Shown: piece after piece, positions 8,681 to 18,387 of the stretch
How the letters are laid out: every line of letters starts with the position of its first letter
How positions within the stretch are numbered: position 1 is the stretch's first letter
Source: an uncultured Alphaproteobacteria bacterium
GTDB lineage: Bacteria; Pseudomonadota; Alphaproteobacteria; Rhodospirillales; Rhodospirillaceae
DNA: 64,000 nucleotides
Assembly: GCA_900079695.1 (NCBI GenBank)
Contig: LT599022.1
Span: forward strand, 2,794,511 to 2,858,510
Direction: 5' to 3'
Position numbers and translations under genes: made by a program
The notes under the pieces: model-generated
What the model was told of the DNA's origin: nothing
Database searches by the model: none
Seen by the model: the letters and a program-made list of their open reading frames with translations, nothing else

Positions 8681-9444
8681 AAGCTCTGCTGCTTCGTCTC
8701 GCCGACTTTCTGGCGGTGTTCTGGCGGCTGTTGCCGCAACGACTGCGCAACGGCTTCGCCACCGCGGTGTTCGTACTGGATTCGCGGGACCCCGATCCGG
8801 CGCAAGGTTTGAAACGCCTGTTCGCGCTGCGGGACCGACTGGAACTGGTGACCGCCGAACGTGCGATGGCCTACGGACGGGGCGAACACCCGAAGCACCA
8901 CCTGACCCGCTACCATGATTTCTTCATCGACCGGATCGCCGACGGCGAGCGGGTCCTCGACGTCGGCTGCGGTTACGGTGCGGTGGCGCGCGACATCGCC
9001 GCGGCGCGCCCGGCGAGCACCGTCGTCGGCATGGATATGAACCAGCCCCGCCTCGCCCAGGCGCGCGCCGCCGCCAATCCCCCGAACCTGTCGTTCGTCG
9101 AGGGCGACGCCACGCGCACGGTGCCCGAAGGACGGTGGGATGCGGTCGTCCTGTCCAACGTTCTCGAGCATATCGTCGATCGGGTGGGGTTCCTGTCCTC
9201 TTTGATCGCCGCCACCGGCGCCGGGAAATTTCTGATCCGCGTGCCGCATTTCGAACGCGAATGGCAGATGGCGATGCGAAAGGAACTGCGGGTCAACTAC
9301 TACAGCGACGACGACCACAAGATCGAGCACACCCTCGCCGAGTTCCGCGACGAGGTCGAACGCGCGGGCCTTCGCGTCGTCGAGGTGAGCACGCCGTGGG
9401 GGGAGATCTGGGCGGAGTGCCGCCGGGACCCGGCATCGCCATGA
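8677..9444 (+). CDS. SAM-dependent methyltransferase (class I)
   Basis: 255 residues with a GTG start overlapping the upstream TGA (GTGA). The SAM site VLDVGCGYGAVARDIA (about residue 90) is followed by the acidic second strand GMDMNQPRL and the post-motif VVLSNVLEHIVD, the pattern of class I small-molecule or sugar methyltransferases. The N-terminal 60 residues resemble a short membrane-associated or lid region. Being between two glycosyltransferases and co-translated with them, it probably O-methylates a sugar of the same glycan. The exact position methylated is unknown. Confidence 0.85.
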   Translation: MKALLLRLADFLAVFWRLLPQRLRNGFATAVFVLDSRDPDPAQGLKRLFALRDRLELVTAERAMAYGRGEHPKHHLTRYHDFFIDRIADGERVLDVGCGYGAVARDIAAARPASTVVGMDMNQPRLAQARAAANPPNLSFVEGDATRTVPEGRWDAVVLSNVLEHIVDRVGFLSSLIAATGAGKFLIRVPHFEREWQMAMRKELRVNYYSDDDHKIEHTLAEFRDEVERAGLRVVEVSTPWGEIWAECRRDPASP

Positions 9445-10319
9445 CCGCCGCGCCGTCGATCAGCGTCGTCATTCCCTGCTACAACAGCGGCGCGACCCTG
9501 CCGCAGACCTTGGACTCGTTGCGCGCCCAGACTCTGCCGCCGCACGAGGTGATCGTCGTTGACGACGGGTCCTCCGACCCCGCGACCGTGGCCCTGCTGG
9601 ACTCGCTGACCGCCGTGCGACTGGTGCGTCAGCCCAACCGCGGTCTGCCCGCCGCGCGCAACGCGGGCTTCGCCGCCGCGACCGGCGAATTCGTGCTGCC
9701 GCTCGACGCCGACGACTGGCTCGAACCCGATGCCCTGGAGAAGCTCGTTGCGGCGCTGCGCCGCGAGCCCACCGCCGCCTTCGCCTTCTCCCACCTCCGG
9801 CTGGAGGGCGAGAGCCGCGGCGTGCTGGCGAAGCATTACAACTTCTTCGAACAGCTGTTCCTGAACCAGTTGCCCTACGCCCTCCTGATCCGCCGGTCCG
9901 AATGGGCGGCGGCCGGGGGCTACGACGAAACCATGCGCCGGGGCTACGAGGATTGGGAGTTCAACGTCCGCCTGGGCGCCCGCGGCGGCTTCGGCGTGGT
10001 GGTGCCCGAGCCGCTGTTCCACTACCGCGTCACCAGCGGCGGCATGCTGCTGTCGAAATCCCGCCACCTTCACGGCAGCCTGTGGGCCGAGGTGCAGGCG
10101 CGCAATCCGGCTGTCTATCGCTGGACGGCGCTGTGGAAGCTCTGGCGGATCTGGCGGCGGCGGCCGTCCACCTATCCGCTGGGGCTGTTCTTTCCCTGGC
10201 TCGCGCTGCATCGTTTCCTGCCCGACGCGGCGTTTCAGGCGGTATTCCGCCGGTTGGTGCAGTACTCTCACGGGAGCCGCGTCGCGCTTCGCGCCCCGGC
10301 GAAGGAGCGTGCGCCGTGA
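9441..10319 (+). CDS. Family 2 glycosyltransferase
   Basis: 292 residues with a GT-A fold. ISVVIPCYNSGATLPQTLDS opens the protein, VVDDGSSDP gives the nucleotide-binding Asp pair, and LDADDWLEPDALEKL carries the DxD-like metal site. Downstream, RGYEDWEFNVRLG supplies the ED motif that usually contains the catalytic base. The C-terminal tail has basic and hydrophobic stretches that could contact the membrane. ATGA overlap with the methyltransferase shows co-translation. Acceptor and donor are unknown. Confidence 0.9.
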   Translation: MTAAPSISVVIPCYNSGATLPQTLDSLRAQTLPPHEVIVVDDGSSDPATVALLDSLTAVRLVRQPNRGLPAARNAGFAAATGEFVLPLDADDWLEPDALEKLVAALRREPTAAFAFSHLRLEGESRGVLAKHYNFFEQLFLNQLPYALLIRRSEWAAAGGYDETMRRGYEDWEFNVRLGARGGFGVVVPEPLFHYRVTSGGMLLSKSRHLHGSLWAEVQARNPAVYRWTALWKLWRIWRRRPSTYPLGLFFPWLALHRFLPDAAFQAVFRRLVQYSHGSRVALRAPAKERAP

Positions 10320-10401
10320 GGTGCGGATTTATGACGGCGGGCGCGGATCGCGCCGTCGCCGGGCGTTTCGCCAAGCCGTTCCGGTTCTGATCGGGGGAGC
10401 C

Positions 10402-11394
10402 ATGAACCAAGACTATTTCTACGATCTCAAGGGGAAGCGGGTCTGGGTCGTCGGGCATACCGGCATGGCGGGCTCGGCGCTCGTCCGCCGGCTCGCGCGG
10501 GAATCCTGCGAGCTGATGACGGTCGGCCGCCGCGATCTCGACCTGACCCGCCAGACGCAGGTCGAAGACTGGCTGGCCGCCAATCGCCCCGAGGCGATCT
10601 TCCTGGCTGCGGGCCGCGTCGGCGGCATCCACGCCAACTCGACCATGCCCGCCGAGTTTCTCTACGAGAACCTGATGATCGCGGCCAACGTCATCCGCGC
10701 GGCCCACGCGCAGGACGTGGAGCGTCTTCTGTTCCTGGGGTCGTCGTGCATCTATCCGCGGGAAGCGCCGCAGCCGATCCCCGAATCCGCGCTTCTGACC
10801 GGGCCGCTGGAGCCGACCAACGAATGGTACGCTCTGGCCAAGATCGCCGGGATCAAGCTGGCGCAGGCCTTCCGCCGCGAGTTCGGGCGGGACTACATCT
10901 CCGCCATGCCCACCAATCTCTACGGCCCCGGCGACAATTTCGAACCGATGAACAGCCATGTGCCCGCGGCGTTGTTGTGCCGGTTTCACGAGGCCAGGCT
11001 GGCGAATGCGCCGGAAGTGGAGATCTGGGGCACCGGCACGCCGCTGCGCGAATTCATGCACGTCGACGACATGGCGGATGCCTGCGTCTTCCTGATGCAA
11101 CGCTATTCCGCCGACGACATCGTCAACATCGGCTCGGGCGACGAACTGTCGATCGCCGATTTCGCGCGCAAGGTGGCCGAGGCGGTCGGCTATCGCGGCG
11201 CCTTGCGCTTCGACGTCTCCCGTCCCGACGGCATGCCGCGCAAGCTCCTCGACCCGTCGTCCCTGCAGCGGATGGGGTGGTGCCGGAAGATCCCGCTTGG
11301 CGAGGGACTTCGCAGCTATTACCAATGGTATCTCGACAACCAGGACAGGCTTCGCGGTCTCTCCCGCGACACGGAAAAGAAAGTCTCGAAATGA
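10402..11394 (+). CDS. fcl: GDP-L-fucose synthase (epimerase/reductase)
   Basis: 330 residues matching WcaG/Fcl, which converts GDP-4-keto-6-deoxymannose to GDP-L-fucose with NADPH. Diagnostic segments are [16 protein letters not shown] at the N-terminus, [18 protein letters not shown], the catalytic [22 protein letters not shown] (Tyr and Lys of the SDR active site) and NLYGPGDNF. The ATG at 10402 follows GGGGGAG. It sits directly upstream of gmd, its metabolic partner, overlapping it by four bases. If GMD product is instead used elsewhere, GDP-6-deoxytalose-type chemistry is a less likely alternative. Confidence 0.93.
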   Translation: MNQDYFYDLKGKRVWVVGHTGMAGSALVRRLARESCELMTVGRRDLDLTRQTQVEDWLAANRPEAIFLAAGRVGGIHANSTMPAEFLYENLMIAANVIRAAHAQDVERLLFLGSSCIYPREAPQPIPESALLTGPLEPTNEWYALAKIAGIKLAQAFRREFGRDYISAMPTNLYGPGDNFEPMNSHVPAALLCRFHEARLANAPEVEIWGTGTPLREFMHVDDMADACVFLMQRYSADDIVNIGSGDELSIADFARKVAEAVGYRGALRFDVSRPDGMPRKLLDPSSLQRMGWCRKIPLGEGLRSYYQWYLDNQDRLRGLSRDTEKKVSK

Positions 11395-12452
11395 AGCGCG
11401 CGTTGATCACCGGCGTGACCGGTCAGGACGGAGCCTACCTGTCGGAGTTGCTGCTCTCCAAGGGCTATGAAGTGCATGGCGTGAAACGCCGCTCTTCGTC
11501 GTTCAACACCGGGCGCATCGATCATCTCTATCAGGATCCGCACGCGGGCGGGGTGAAGTATCGCCTGCACTACGGCGACATGACCGACGCCACCAACCTG
11601 ATCCGCCTGGTGCAGGAGGTGCAGCCCGACGAGATCTACAACCTCGCGGCGCAAAGCCACGTGCAGGTGAGCTTCGAGACCGCCGAATACACCGCCAATT
11701 CCGACGCGCTCGGCACGCTGCGTCTGCTGGAAGCGATCCGCATCCTCGGGCTGGAGAAGAAAACCCGCTTCTACCAGGCTTCGACCTCCGAGCTTTATGG
11801 AAAGGTGCAGGAAACCCCGCAGCGCGAGACCACGCCGTTCTACCCGCGCAGCCCCTACGCGGCGGCGAAGATCTATGCCTACTGGATCACGGTGAACTAT
11901 CGCGAGGCCTACGGCATGCACGCCTCCAACGGCATCCTCTTCAACCACGAAAGTCCGATCCGCGGCGAAACCTTCGTCACCCGCAAGATCACCATGGCGG
12001 TCGCCGCGATCCAGCAGGGCCTGCAGGACTGCCTCTACCTCGGCAACCTGGACGCCCGGCGCGACTGGGGCCATGCCCGCGACTACGTGGAAGGGATGTG
12101 GCGCATCCTGCAGCAGGAAACCCCGAGCGACTACGTGCTCGCCACCGGCGAGACCCACTCGGTGCGCGAATTCGTCGAGCGCGCCTTCGCCGAGGTGGGG
12201 CGGAAGATCGTCTGGCAGGGCAAGGGCGTGGACGAAACCGGCACCGATGCCGAAAGCGGCACGGTGGTGGTGCGGGTGGACCCGCGCTACTTCCGCCCCA
12301 CCGAGGTGGAGCTGCTGCTCGGCGACCCCACCAAGGCGCACACCGTGCTCGGCTGGAAACACACCACCCCGTTCGCCGACCTGGTCAAGGAAATGGTGGC
12401 CGCCGACGTCGCCCGCCTCGCCAGCAAGACCAAGCTCCGCCACGCGGAGTGA
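11391..12452 (+). CDS. gmd: GDP-mannose 4,6-dehydratase
   Basis: 353 residues, full length. [20 protein letters not shown] is the GMD nucleotide-binding region, and [17 protein letters not shown] is the subfamily signature. The active site shows Thr132, Glu134, Tyr156 and Lys160, the same numbering as the characterised E. coli enzyme. It supplies GDP-4-keto-6-deoxymannose to the overlapping fcl gene. It ends the plus-strand operon, eight bases from the convergent wbpE stop. The genome therefore carries two GMD-like genes within 5 kb. Confidence 0.95.
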   Translation: MKRALITGVTGQDGAYLSELLLSKGYEVHGVKRRSSSFNTGRIDHLYQDPHAGGVKYRLHYGDMTDATNLIRLVQEVQPDEIYNLAAQSHVQVSFETAEYTANSDALGTLRLLEAIRILGLEKKTRFYQASTSELYGKVQETPQRETTPFYPRSPYAAAKIYAYWITVNYREAYGMHASNGILFNHESPIRGETFVTRKITMAVAAIQQGLQDCLYLGNLDARRDWGHARDYVEGMWRILQQETPSDYVLATGETHSVREFVERAFAEVGRKIVWQGKGVDETGTDAESGTVVVRVDPRYFRPTEVELLLGDPTKAHTVLGWKHTTPFADLVKEMVAADVARLASKTKLRHAE

Positions 12453-12459
12453 GGGCCGT

Positions 12460-13587
12460 TCAGACCCCGGCGCGCACCGCGGCGATTACCCGGTCCTGGT
12501 CGGCTTCGGAAAGGTAGGGGTGCATCGGCAGGCTCAGAACCCGTCGCGCCAAGCTCTCCGAAACCGGGCAGCCGCCCGGCGCCAGGGGATAACGGGTATA
12601 GCCGGTCTGGGCGTGCATCGGGATCGGGTAATACACCTGGGTCGGCACGCCGACCGCTTTGCACGCCGCCATCACCTTGTCCCGGTCGTCCACCTGGATG
12701 GTGTATTGCGCCCAGGCGGAGCGTGCGCCCGTCCGGCCCGCCGGGGTTTCCACGCAATCGGCCAAAGCGGCGGTATAGCGCTCGGCGATCCGCTGCCGCG
12801 CCTCCAGCTCGGCGGGGAAGATCGCGAGCTTTTCCAGCAGCACCGCCGCCTGGATCGTGTCCAGCCGGGCGTTGAGGCCGTGGCGCACGTTATCGTATTT
12901 GTCGGCACCCTTGCCGTGCACGCGGATCGACTTCAGCAGCTCCGCCAGGGCGTCGTCGTCGGTCAGCACCGCGCCGCCGTCGCCATAGCATCCGAGCGGC
13001 TTGGCGGGAAAGAAGCTGGTGGCGGTGGCGTGGCCGAATGCACCGATGCGACGATTGTTCAGGCTGCCGCCGAAGCCCTGCGCCGCGTCGTCGAGAACCA
13101 GCAGGCCGTGCCGCGCCGCCGCCGTTGCCACTGCCGCATGGTCGGCAGGCAGGCCGAAGAGATCCACCGGGACCACCGCGCGCGGCCGCAGACCCAGATC
13201 CTTCGCCGCCGCCACCGCACCGTCGAGGGCGGCGGCATCGATGTCGAAGGTATCGGGCCGCACGTCGAGAAATACCGGCGTCGCGCCGACCAGGACCGCG
13301 CATTCGGCGGTGGCGATGAAGCTGAACGACGGCACGAACACCGCGTCGCCGGGGCCGATGCCCCACGCCATCAGCGCCATCACCAACGCTTCGGTGCCGT
13401 TGGCGCAGCTCACCGCGTGGCGCACCCCGGCGAAGGCGGCGAGGTCCTTCTCGAAGGCCGCGACCTCCGGTCCCATGATGAACTGTCCGTGGTCGAGCAC
13501 GCGGGCGATCGCCGCCTCGACGCGGCCGCCGAGATGCGCCCGCTGCGCCTGAAGATCGATGAACGGGATCGACGACGGTTCAGACAT
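12460..13587 (-). CDS. wbpE: UDP-GlcNAc(3-keto)A aminotransferase, WbpE-like
   Basis: 375-residue DegT/DnrJ/EryC1 sugar aminotransferase. The PLP lysine is in [16 protein letters not shown] (K196 from this start), with the aspartate of [10 protein letters not shown] and substrate motifs SCANGTEAL and [12 protein letters not shown]. The close match in this pattern to WbpE/WlbC, and the adjacent wbpD, indicate that it transaminates the 3-keto sugar made by wbpB (at 39535) to UDP-GlcNAc3NA. ATG at 13587 has GGAGG nine bases upstream; the TTG two codons earlier is too close. It overlaps the end of wbpD by 8 bp. Confidence 0.85.
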   Translation of the reverse strand: MSEPSSIPFIDLQAQRAHLGGRVEAAIARVLDHGQFIMGPEVAAFEKDLAAFAGVRHAVSCANGTEALVMALMAWGIGPGDAVFVPSFSFIATAECAVLVGATPVFLDVRPDTFDIDAAALDGAVAAAKDLGLRPRAVVPVDLFGLPADHAAVATAAARHGLLVLDDAAQGFGGSLNNRRIGAFGHATATSFFPAKPLGCYGDGGAVLTDDDALAELLKSIRVHGKGADKYDNVRHGLNARLDTIQAAVLLEKLAIFPAELEARQRIAERYTAALADCVETPAGRTGARSAWAQYTIQVDDRDKVMAACKAVGVPTQVYYPIPMHAQTGYTRYPLAPGGCPVSESLARRVLSLPMHPYLSEADQDRVIAAVRAGV

Positions 13588-14158
13588 CGGCAACTTCCTC
13601 CAGGCGGCCGCCGGCGACGCGGTAGCGCCGCCCCTCGCGCGGGCAGACCAGGGTTTCGTCGAGAATCTCGCCGGCGTGGCTGACCCAGCCTTTCTGCCGC
13701 GCGGGAACTCCGACCATCAGGGCGTGCGGCGGCACGTCGCGGGTGACGACCGCTCCGGCGCCGACGAAGGCATAGGCGCCGACGGTGACGCCGCAGACGA
13801 TGGTGCAATTGGCCCCCAGCGTCGCGCCCCGGCAGACCCGCGTATCGCGGTATTCGTCCTTGCGCGATACGTGGGCGCGCGGGTTGTAGACGTTGGTGAA
13901 CACCATGCTGGGGCCGCAGAAGACGTCGTCCTCCAGCGTCACGTTGTCGTAGATCGAGACGTTGTTCTGCACCTTCACCCGGTCGCCGACGACCACACGG
14001 TTGCCGACGAAGACGTTCTGTCCGAGCGAGCCGTCCTTGCCGATGCGCGCGCCGCCGCAGATGTGCACCCAATGCCAGACGTGAGTCCCCCCGCCGATTT
14101 CGGCGCCGGCGTCGACGATCGCGGAGGGATGAACCACCGCCTTGTCCGAAACGCTCAT
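13580..14158 (-). CDS. wbpD: UDP-2-acetamido-3-amino-2,3-dideoxy-glucuronate N-acetyltransferase, WbpD/WlbB-like
   Basis: 192-residue left-handed beta-helix acetyltransferase with hexapeptide repeats from residue about 9 on. The highly distinctive stretches [59 protein letters not shown] and GVPARQKGW match the WbpD/WlbB subfamily, which acetylates the 3-amino group of UDP-GlcNAc3NA. Start ATG 14158 overlaps the upstream stop as ATGA. Partner enzymes wbpA, wbpB and wbpI lie 24-28 kb away in the same window. Confidence 0.87.
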   Translation of the reverse strand: MSVSDKAVVHPSAIVDAGAEIGGGTHVWHWVHICGGARIGKDGSLGQNVFVGNRVVVGDRVKVQNNVSIYDNVTLEDDVFCGPSMVFTNVYNPRAHVSRKDEYRDTRVCRGATLGANCTIVCGVTVGAYAFVGAGAVVTRDVPPHALMVGVPARQKGWVSHAGEILDETLVCPREGRRYRVAGGRLEEVADV

Positions 14159-15198
14159 CCCTTGAGCCCCCTTTTCACCGCGAACCATTTGCTGCGCGCC
14201 CGGCTGGCCAGCAGCTGCGCGCGCAACTCCAACGCCGCTGCCGGAGAAAGACGCTTGCGCGGCGCGGTATCGGCGCACACCGCGGCGACGAACGCGGCAT
14301 AGGCATCGGCGACACCGTCCGCCGAGCGGTCGGGCAATTTCGCGCGCAAATCACCCAGAGCATCCGCTGCGGCTTCCACCGCCGCAAGCACGTCGTTCTT
14401 GCCGTCGAACAACGTCCCTCCTTCGCCGACCAGTTCCGGATGCCCCCCGCTTCGTTGCGCCACCGGCACGGCACCGCAGGCGATCGCCTCGGCCAGAGAG
14501 TTGGAGCACGGGTCGTCGCGGCTTGCGGTGATGAAGATGTCCGCTCGGCGCAACAGCGCCGCTACGTCCGCAGAATCTCGCGGCGGCAGTTGGCGGATGT
14601 TGCGGAAGGCGATCGGGCTGTTGCCGACGAACGTCATGTCGTAGCGGGAAAAATCCAGCGTTTCGTCGAGGTGGCGGTAGACGTCGAATCCCTTGTTCCA
14701 GTTCGCGGACCAACTGACGGCGATCAGCCGCAACCGTCCGTCGGCGGAGGGAGCGCGCCCCTCGGCATGGAAGATCCGCCGATCCGGGGCATTGAGAATC
14801 ACGGTGGAACGCCGCGGTTCGCGCAACCCCATGCCAAGAAAGCCCTGACGGGTGTATTCGCTCTGAAAGATCACGCCGTCGGCGACCTTGTCCGCCAGGC
14901 CGATCACCACGCCGTCGATACCGCTGTCCTCGCCGCGATACAGATGCACCGGACCGTTGATCCGGTGGACGAAGGGCACCTCCGGCAGGCGGCGCTTGCA
15001 GGCGATCACCTCCGCCGCGCCGTTGAAGCTGTCGAACAGTACCGCGTCGGCATCCTCGGGCGCATCCGTCCATTGTCCGCGTTCGCGCAACATGTCGCGG
15101 AGCGCGGCCAGCATCTGATTGCCGCCGCCCCAGGGGCCCTCGCGGAAGGGAAACAGGATATGAACGCGCGGTGCGCGGGCGCTTACCAAGCCGACCAC
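14155..15198 (-). CDS. Glycosyltransferase, GT4-type
   Basis: 347 residues. The N-terminus [21 protein letters not shown] has a glycine-rich loop. The C-terminal domain shows [17 protein letters not shown], then [23 protein letters not shown] and SGGHPELVG, the donor-binding pattern of GT4. The first in-frame start is GTG at 15198, overlapping the PtmA-like gene end by 16 bp. A TTG at 15189 has better spacing from GGAGGG and may be the real start. It is flanked by ManNAc3NAcA and legionaminate genes, so it could add either sugar; the GT4 fold favours a UDP-sugar donor. Confidence 0.8.
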   Translation of the reverse strand: MVGLVSARAPRVHILFPFREGPWGGGNQMLAALRDMLRERGQWTDAPEDADAVLFDSFNGAAEVIACKRRLPEVPFVHRINGPVHLYRGEDSGIDGVVIGLADKVADGVIFQSEYTRQGFLGMGLREPRRSTVILNAPDRRIFHAEGRAPSADGRLRLIAVSWSANWNKGFDVYRHLDETLDFSRYDMTFVGNSPIAFRNIRQLPPRDSADVAALLRRADIFITASRDDPCSNSLAEAIACGAVPVAQRSGGHPELVGEGGTLFDGKNDVLAAVEAAADALGDLRAKLPDRSADGVADAYAAFVAAVCADTAPRKRLSPAAALELRAQLLASRARSKWFAVKRGLKG

Positions 15199-15980
15199 CC
15201 TCCGTCCACCAGGATGTTCTGGCCTGTGATGTAGGCGCCCGCGTCACTGGCCAGCAAGGCGACGACGCCCTTGAAGTCCTCTTCCACCGCCATGCGGCCC
15301 AGAGGCGCGCGCGCCTCGTAGCGGGCGAGAAATTCCGCCGCCTGGCCGCGTTCCACGCCACCCGGAGACACCGCATTGACCCGCACCGCAGGGGCAAGGG
15401 TGGTGGAAAGCCAGCGGGTGAACTGGATGAGACCGCCCTTGCTCGCCGCGTAGGCGGCGGGGTTGCCCATCGCGGTGCCTTCGTAGAGGCGCCAGTCGGG
15501 ACCGGCCACACCGTAAATCGAGCCGATGTTGACGATGCTGCCGTGGCCCGAAGCGGCGAGCGCCGGGGCCGCTGCCTGACAGAGGACGAAGGCGGCGGTG
15601 AGGTTGACCTCAATTGCGCGGCGCCAGGTTTCGGCGGATTGTTCGGCAAACGACGTCGCCCAGCCCTGCAAGTCGCTGGTGCCGACGAAGGCGGCATTGT
15701 TGACCAGAATGTCGAGGCGACCGAAACGTTCCACCACATCGGCAACTGCAGCCCGCACCGCCGTTTCGTCCGCAAGATCGACGACCACCGCCTCGGCGCG
15801 CACGCCGAAGCGATCGGCAAGATCGGTGCACAACGCTTCGGGAACTGCGCGGTCGAGTACCGCCAGCGCGCACCCCTGTTCCGCCAGCGTCTCACAAATC
15901 GCCCGTCCGATGTGCCCCGCGCCGCCGGTCACCAAGGCGACACGGCCGGACAGGTCCAGCAGTTCCGAAAGCTTGCGCAT
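15183..15980 (-). CDS. ptmA: PtmA-like short-chain dehydrogenase/reductase
   Basis: 265-residue classical SDR: VALVTGGAGHIGRAI nucleotide loop, NNAAFVG, catalytic Ser in NIGSIYG, and Tyr/Lys in AAYAASKGG. The insertion YEGTAMGNPAAYAASKGG and VRVNAVSPGGV resemble the PtmA group of flagellin-modification SDRs that co-occur with legionaminic-acid genes in Campylobacter. The role of PtmA (with PtmF) in forming the GDP-glucosamine-type precursor is proposed rather than proven. The gene is divergent from legB, which fits. The open frame extends to 16205, but homology begins at MRKLSELLDLSGRV. Confidence 0.75.
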   Translation of the reverse strand: MRKLSELLDLSGRVALVTGGAGHIGRAICETLAEQGCALAVLDRAVPEALCTDLADRFGVRAEAVVVDLADETAVRAAVADVVERFGRLDILVNNAAFVGTSDLQGWATSFAEQSAETWRRAIEVNLTAAFVLCQAAAPALAASGHGSIVNIGSIYGVAGPDWRLYEGTAMGNPAAYAASKGGLIQFTRWLSTTLAPAVRVNAVSPGGVERGQAAEFLARYEARAPLGRMAVEEDFKGVVALLASDAGAYITGQNILVDGGWSAW

Positions 15981-16105
15981 TCCCCAGGTCTTTCCCTTGC
16001 ATGACGGCCCACCCCGTGCGCGGCGACGGACCCGAGGGCCGTACGATAGCTCAGCGCCCCGCTCCGGTGAAGATCGTTGTGCGGATACGGCGGATGCGAC
16101 AAGGC

Positions 16106-16133
16106 TTGCCATTGTGAGGACGCAAAATATAGT
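16106..16133 (+). promoter_or_regulatory. Predicted sigma70-type promoter of the leg operon
   Basis: TTGCCA (16106-16111) and TATAGT (16128-16133) are separated by 16 bp and lie 66 bp upstream of the legB start, in the 218-bp gap between the divergent PtmA-like gene and legB. The stretch is AT-rich against a GC-rich background, the main reason to believe it. No operator was recognised. Confidence 0.5.
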
Positions 16134-16198
16134 ACGTCGAAGCAGCCACCGGCGCGGTTTTCCGGCTCGGCGCGGCGAACAGCTCAGGGGCGAACATC

Positions 16199-17197
16199 GT
16201 GACACGCGTGCTGGTTACGGGGGCCGACGGATTCATCGGCTCCCATCTGACGGAAACCCTGGTGCGGCGGGGTTACGATGTCCGCGCCTTCGTGCTTTAC
16301 AACTCCTTCAGTTCCTGGGGTTGGCTCGACCACGCGCCGCAGGATATCCGTGACGGCCTCGACGTGTTCGCGGGCGACATCCGCGACCCCAACGGCGTGC
16401 GCACCGCGATGGAGAGCTGCGACGCGGTGCTGCACCTCGCCTCGCTGATCGCCATTCCCTACTCCTACCACTCGCCCGACACCTACATCGACACCAACGT
16501 CAAGGGTACCCTCAACGTGCTGCAGGCGGCGCGCGCACTAGGCGTGCGGCGGGTGGTCCACACCTCGACCAGCGAGGTCTACGGCACAGCGCGCTTCGTG
16601 CCGATTACCGAGGAACACCCGTTGTGCGGCCAGTCGCCCTATTCGGCATCGAAAATCGCCGCCGACCAGTTGGCCTATTCGTTCTACGCCGCGTTCGACC
16701 TGCCGGTGGTGATCGCCCGTCCGTTCAACACCTACGGACCGCGCCAATCGGCGCGTGCAGTGATCCCCACGGTGATCACCCAGATCGCCTCGGGCCAGCA
16801 CAAACTGAAACTGGGCGCCGTCCATCCGACGCGGGACTTCAACTACGTCGCCGACACGGTGGAGGGCTTCATCGCCGCGATGACCGGCGAGGCGGGCCTG
16901 GGCGAAGTGGTGAACTTCGGCTCCGGCTACGACATCTCGATCGGCGACACGGTCGCCCTGATCGCCGAAATCATGGGCGTGGAAGTGGAGATCGAAACCG
17001 ATGCCGCCCGCCTGCGCCCGGAGAAAAGCGAGGTGGAACGCCTCTGCGCCGCCAACGCCAAGGCACACGAACTGTTCGGCTGGGCCCCCGCCTACGGCGG
17101 ACCGGAGGGCCTGCGCCGCGGTCTGGCGGAAACCATCCGCTGGTTCAGCGAAACGGCGAACCTGGCCGGATACAAGGCCGGGCGCTACAACATCTAG
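16199..17197 (+). CDS. legB: LegB: NDP-N-acetylglucosamine 4,6-dehydratase
   Basis: 332-residue extended SDR, first gene of a 13-gene operon. Rossmann motif TGADGFIGSH (G8, G11, G14); active site STSEVYG (T124, E126) with Tyr148 and Lys152 in SPYSASK. The pattern of substrate-loop residues (LASLIAIPYSYHSPDTYIDTN, RPFNTYGPRQSARAVIPT) marks the LegB subfamily, which makes the 4-keto-6-deoxy sugar from (in Campylobacter) GDP-GlcNAc. The start has little ribosome-binding sequence beyond GGGG further upstream (CAGGGGCGAACATC). Because ptmE is present, the GDP-linked route is favoured over UDP. Confidence 0.88.
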   Translation: MTRVLVTGADGFIGSHLTETLVRRGYDVRAFVLYNSFSSWGWLDHAPQDIRDGLDVFAGDIRDPNGVRTAMESCDAVLHLASLIAIPYSYHSPDTYIDTNVKGTLNVLQAARALGVRRVVHTSTSEVYGTARFVPITEEHPLCGQSPYSASKIAADQLAYSFYAAFDLPVVIARPFNTYGPRQSARAVIPTVITQIASGQHKLKLGAVHPTRDFNYVADTVEGFIAAMTGEAGLGEVVNFGSGYDISIGDTVALIAEIMGVEVEIETDAARLRPEKSEVERLCAANAKAHELFGWAPAYGGPEGLRRGLAETIRWFSETANLAGYKAGRYNI

Positions 17198-17207
17198 GAC
17201 GACCGTA

Positions 17208-18386
17208 ATGTCCACGCCCCTCTGCGACGACTTTCTCGCCGGTCTGAACGCCGTGCTCAACGGCGCTACAAAGCCGGTAGCCCTGCACGAACCGGAATTC
17301 GCCGGATGCGAATGGGAACTGGTCAAGGACTGTCTGGACACCGGCTGGGTCTCCTCGGTCGGCAAGTACGTCGACGAATTCGAGAACCGTCTCGCGGCCT
17401 ATACCGGCGCACACCATGCGGTCTCGGTGGTCAACGGCACCGCCGCCCTGCACGCCGCTCTGCTGTGCGCCGGGGTCGGCCGCGACGACGAGGTGCTACT
17501 GCCCAGCCTCACCTTCATCGCCACCGCCAATGCGGTATCCTACTGCGGCGCGATCCCTCACTTCGTCGACAGCGTGGCGGACAACCTCGGTCTCGATCCG
17601 CAGGCCTTGGAGGCACGCCTCGCGGACGTCGCCGAGCCCCTGTCCGGCGGCGGCTACCGCAACCGGCAGACCGGACGCCGCCTCGCGGCGGTGGTGCCGA
17701 TGCACGTGTTCGGCCACCCGGTGGACATGGCCGCCCTGCTGGAAGTCTGCGGACGTTACGGCCTCCCGGTGGTGGAGGACGCGGCGGAGTCCCTCGGCTC
17801 CCGCATCGGCGGCAGGCACACCGGCACCTTCGGCCTGGTCGGCACCCTGAGCTTCAACGGCAACAAGACGATCACCACCGGCGGCGGTGGCGCCATCCTC
17901 ACCGACGACGCCGAGATGGGCAAACGGCTGAAACACCTGACCACCACCGCGCGGGTGAAGCACCAGTGGGAATTCATCCACGACCAGATCGGCTTCAACT
18001 ACCGCATGCCCAACCTCAACGCCGCGCTCGGCTGCGCGCAGATGGAGCGCCTGCCCGAGATGCTGGCGCGCAAGCGCCGCCTCGCCGCCGCGTATCTCGC
18101 CGCTTTCGACGGCAAATCGGGCTTCCGCGCGGTGCGCGAGCCCGCGGGCTGCGAGGGGAACTATTGGCTGAACGCGGTGGTGCTGACCGAACCCGACCGC
18201 ACGGTGCGCGACGCCTGCCTGCAGGCCGCCGCCGACGCCGGATACCAGTGCCGCCCGCTATGGCGCCTGATGCACCGCCTGCCGATGTACGAGGCCTGCC
18301 CGCGCGGCGCCCTGCCGGTGGCGGAACGTCTGGAGGCGAGTCTGATCAACATCCCGAGCAGCGCCAAACTGGGCGGAGGGGCATGA
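17208..18386 (+). CDS. legC: LegC: aminotransferase for the 4-keto-6-deoxy sugar
   Basis: 392-residue DegT-family PLP enzyme. The PLP lysine is K220 in LSFNGNKTITTGGGGAI, with EDAAESLGS (D191) and the substrate loop VNGTAALHAALL. Family length and the N-terminal LHEPEFAGCEWELVKDCLDTGWVSS pattern match LegC, which makes the 4-amino-4,6-dideoxy-N-acetylglucosamine nucleotide. It starts 10 bp after legB and ends one base before legG. The sugar would then be N-acetylated, probably by the NeuD-like gene at 20615. Confidence 0.9.
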   Translation: MSTPLCDDFLAGLNAVLNGATKPVALHEPEFAGCEWELVKDCLDTGWVSSVGKYVDEFENRLAAYTGAHHAVSVVNGTAALHAALLCAGVGRDDEVLLPSLTFIATANAVSYCGAIPHFVDSVADNLGLDPQALEARLADVAEPLSGGGYRNRQTGRRLAAVVPMHVFGHPVDMAALLEVCGRYGLPVVEDAAESLGSRIGGRHTGTFGLVGTLSFNGNKTITTGGGGAILTDDAEMGKRLKHLTTTARVKHQWEFIHDQIGFNYRMPNLNAALGCAQMERLPEMLARKRRLAAAYLAAFDGKSGFRAVREPAGCEGNYWLNAVVLTEPDRTVRDACLQAAADAGYQCRPLWRLMHRLPMYEACPRGALPVAERLEASLINIPSSAKLGGGA

Positions 18387-18387
18387 G

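Noticed and set aside
15183..16205. Longer SDR start at 16205
   Set aside because: The extra 75 codons overlap the divergent promoter and have no SDR homology.
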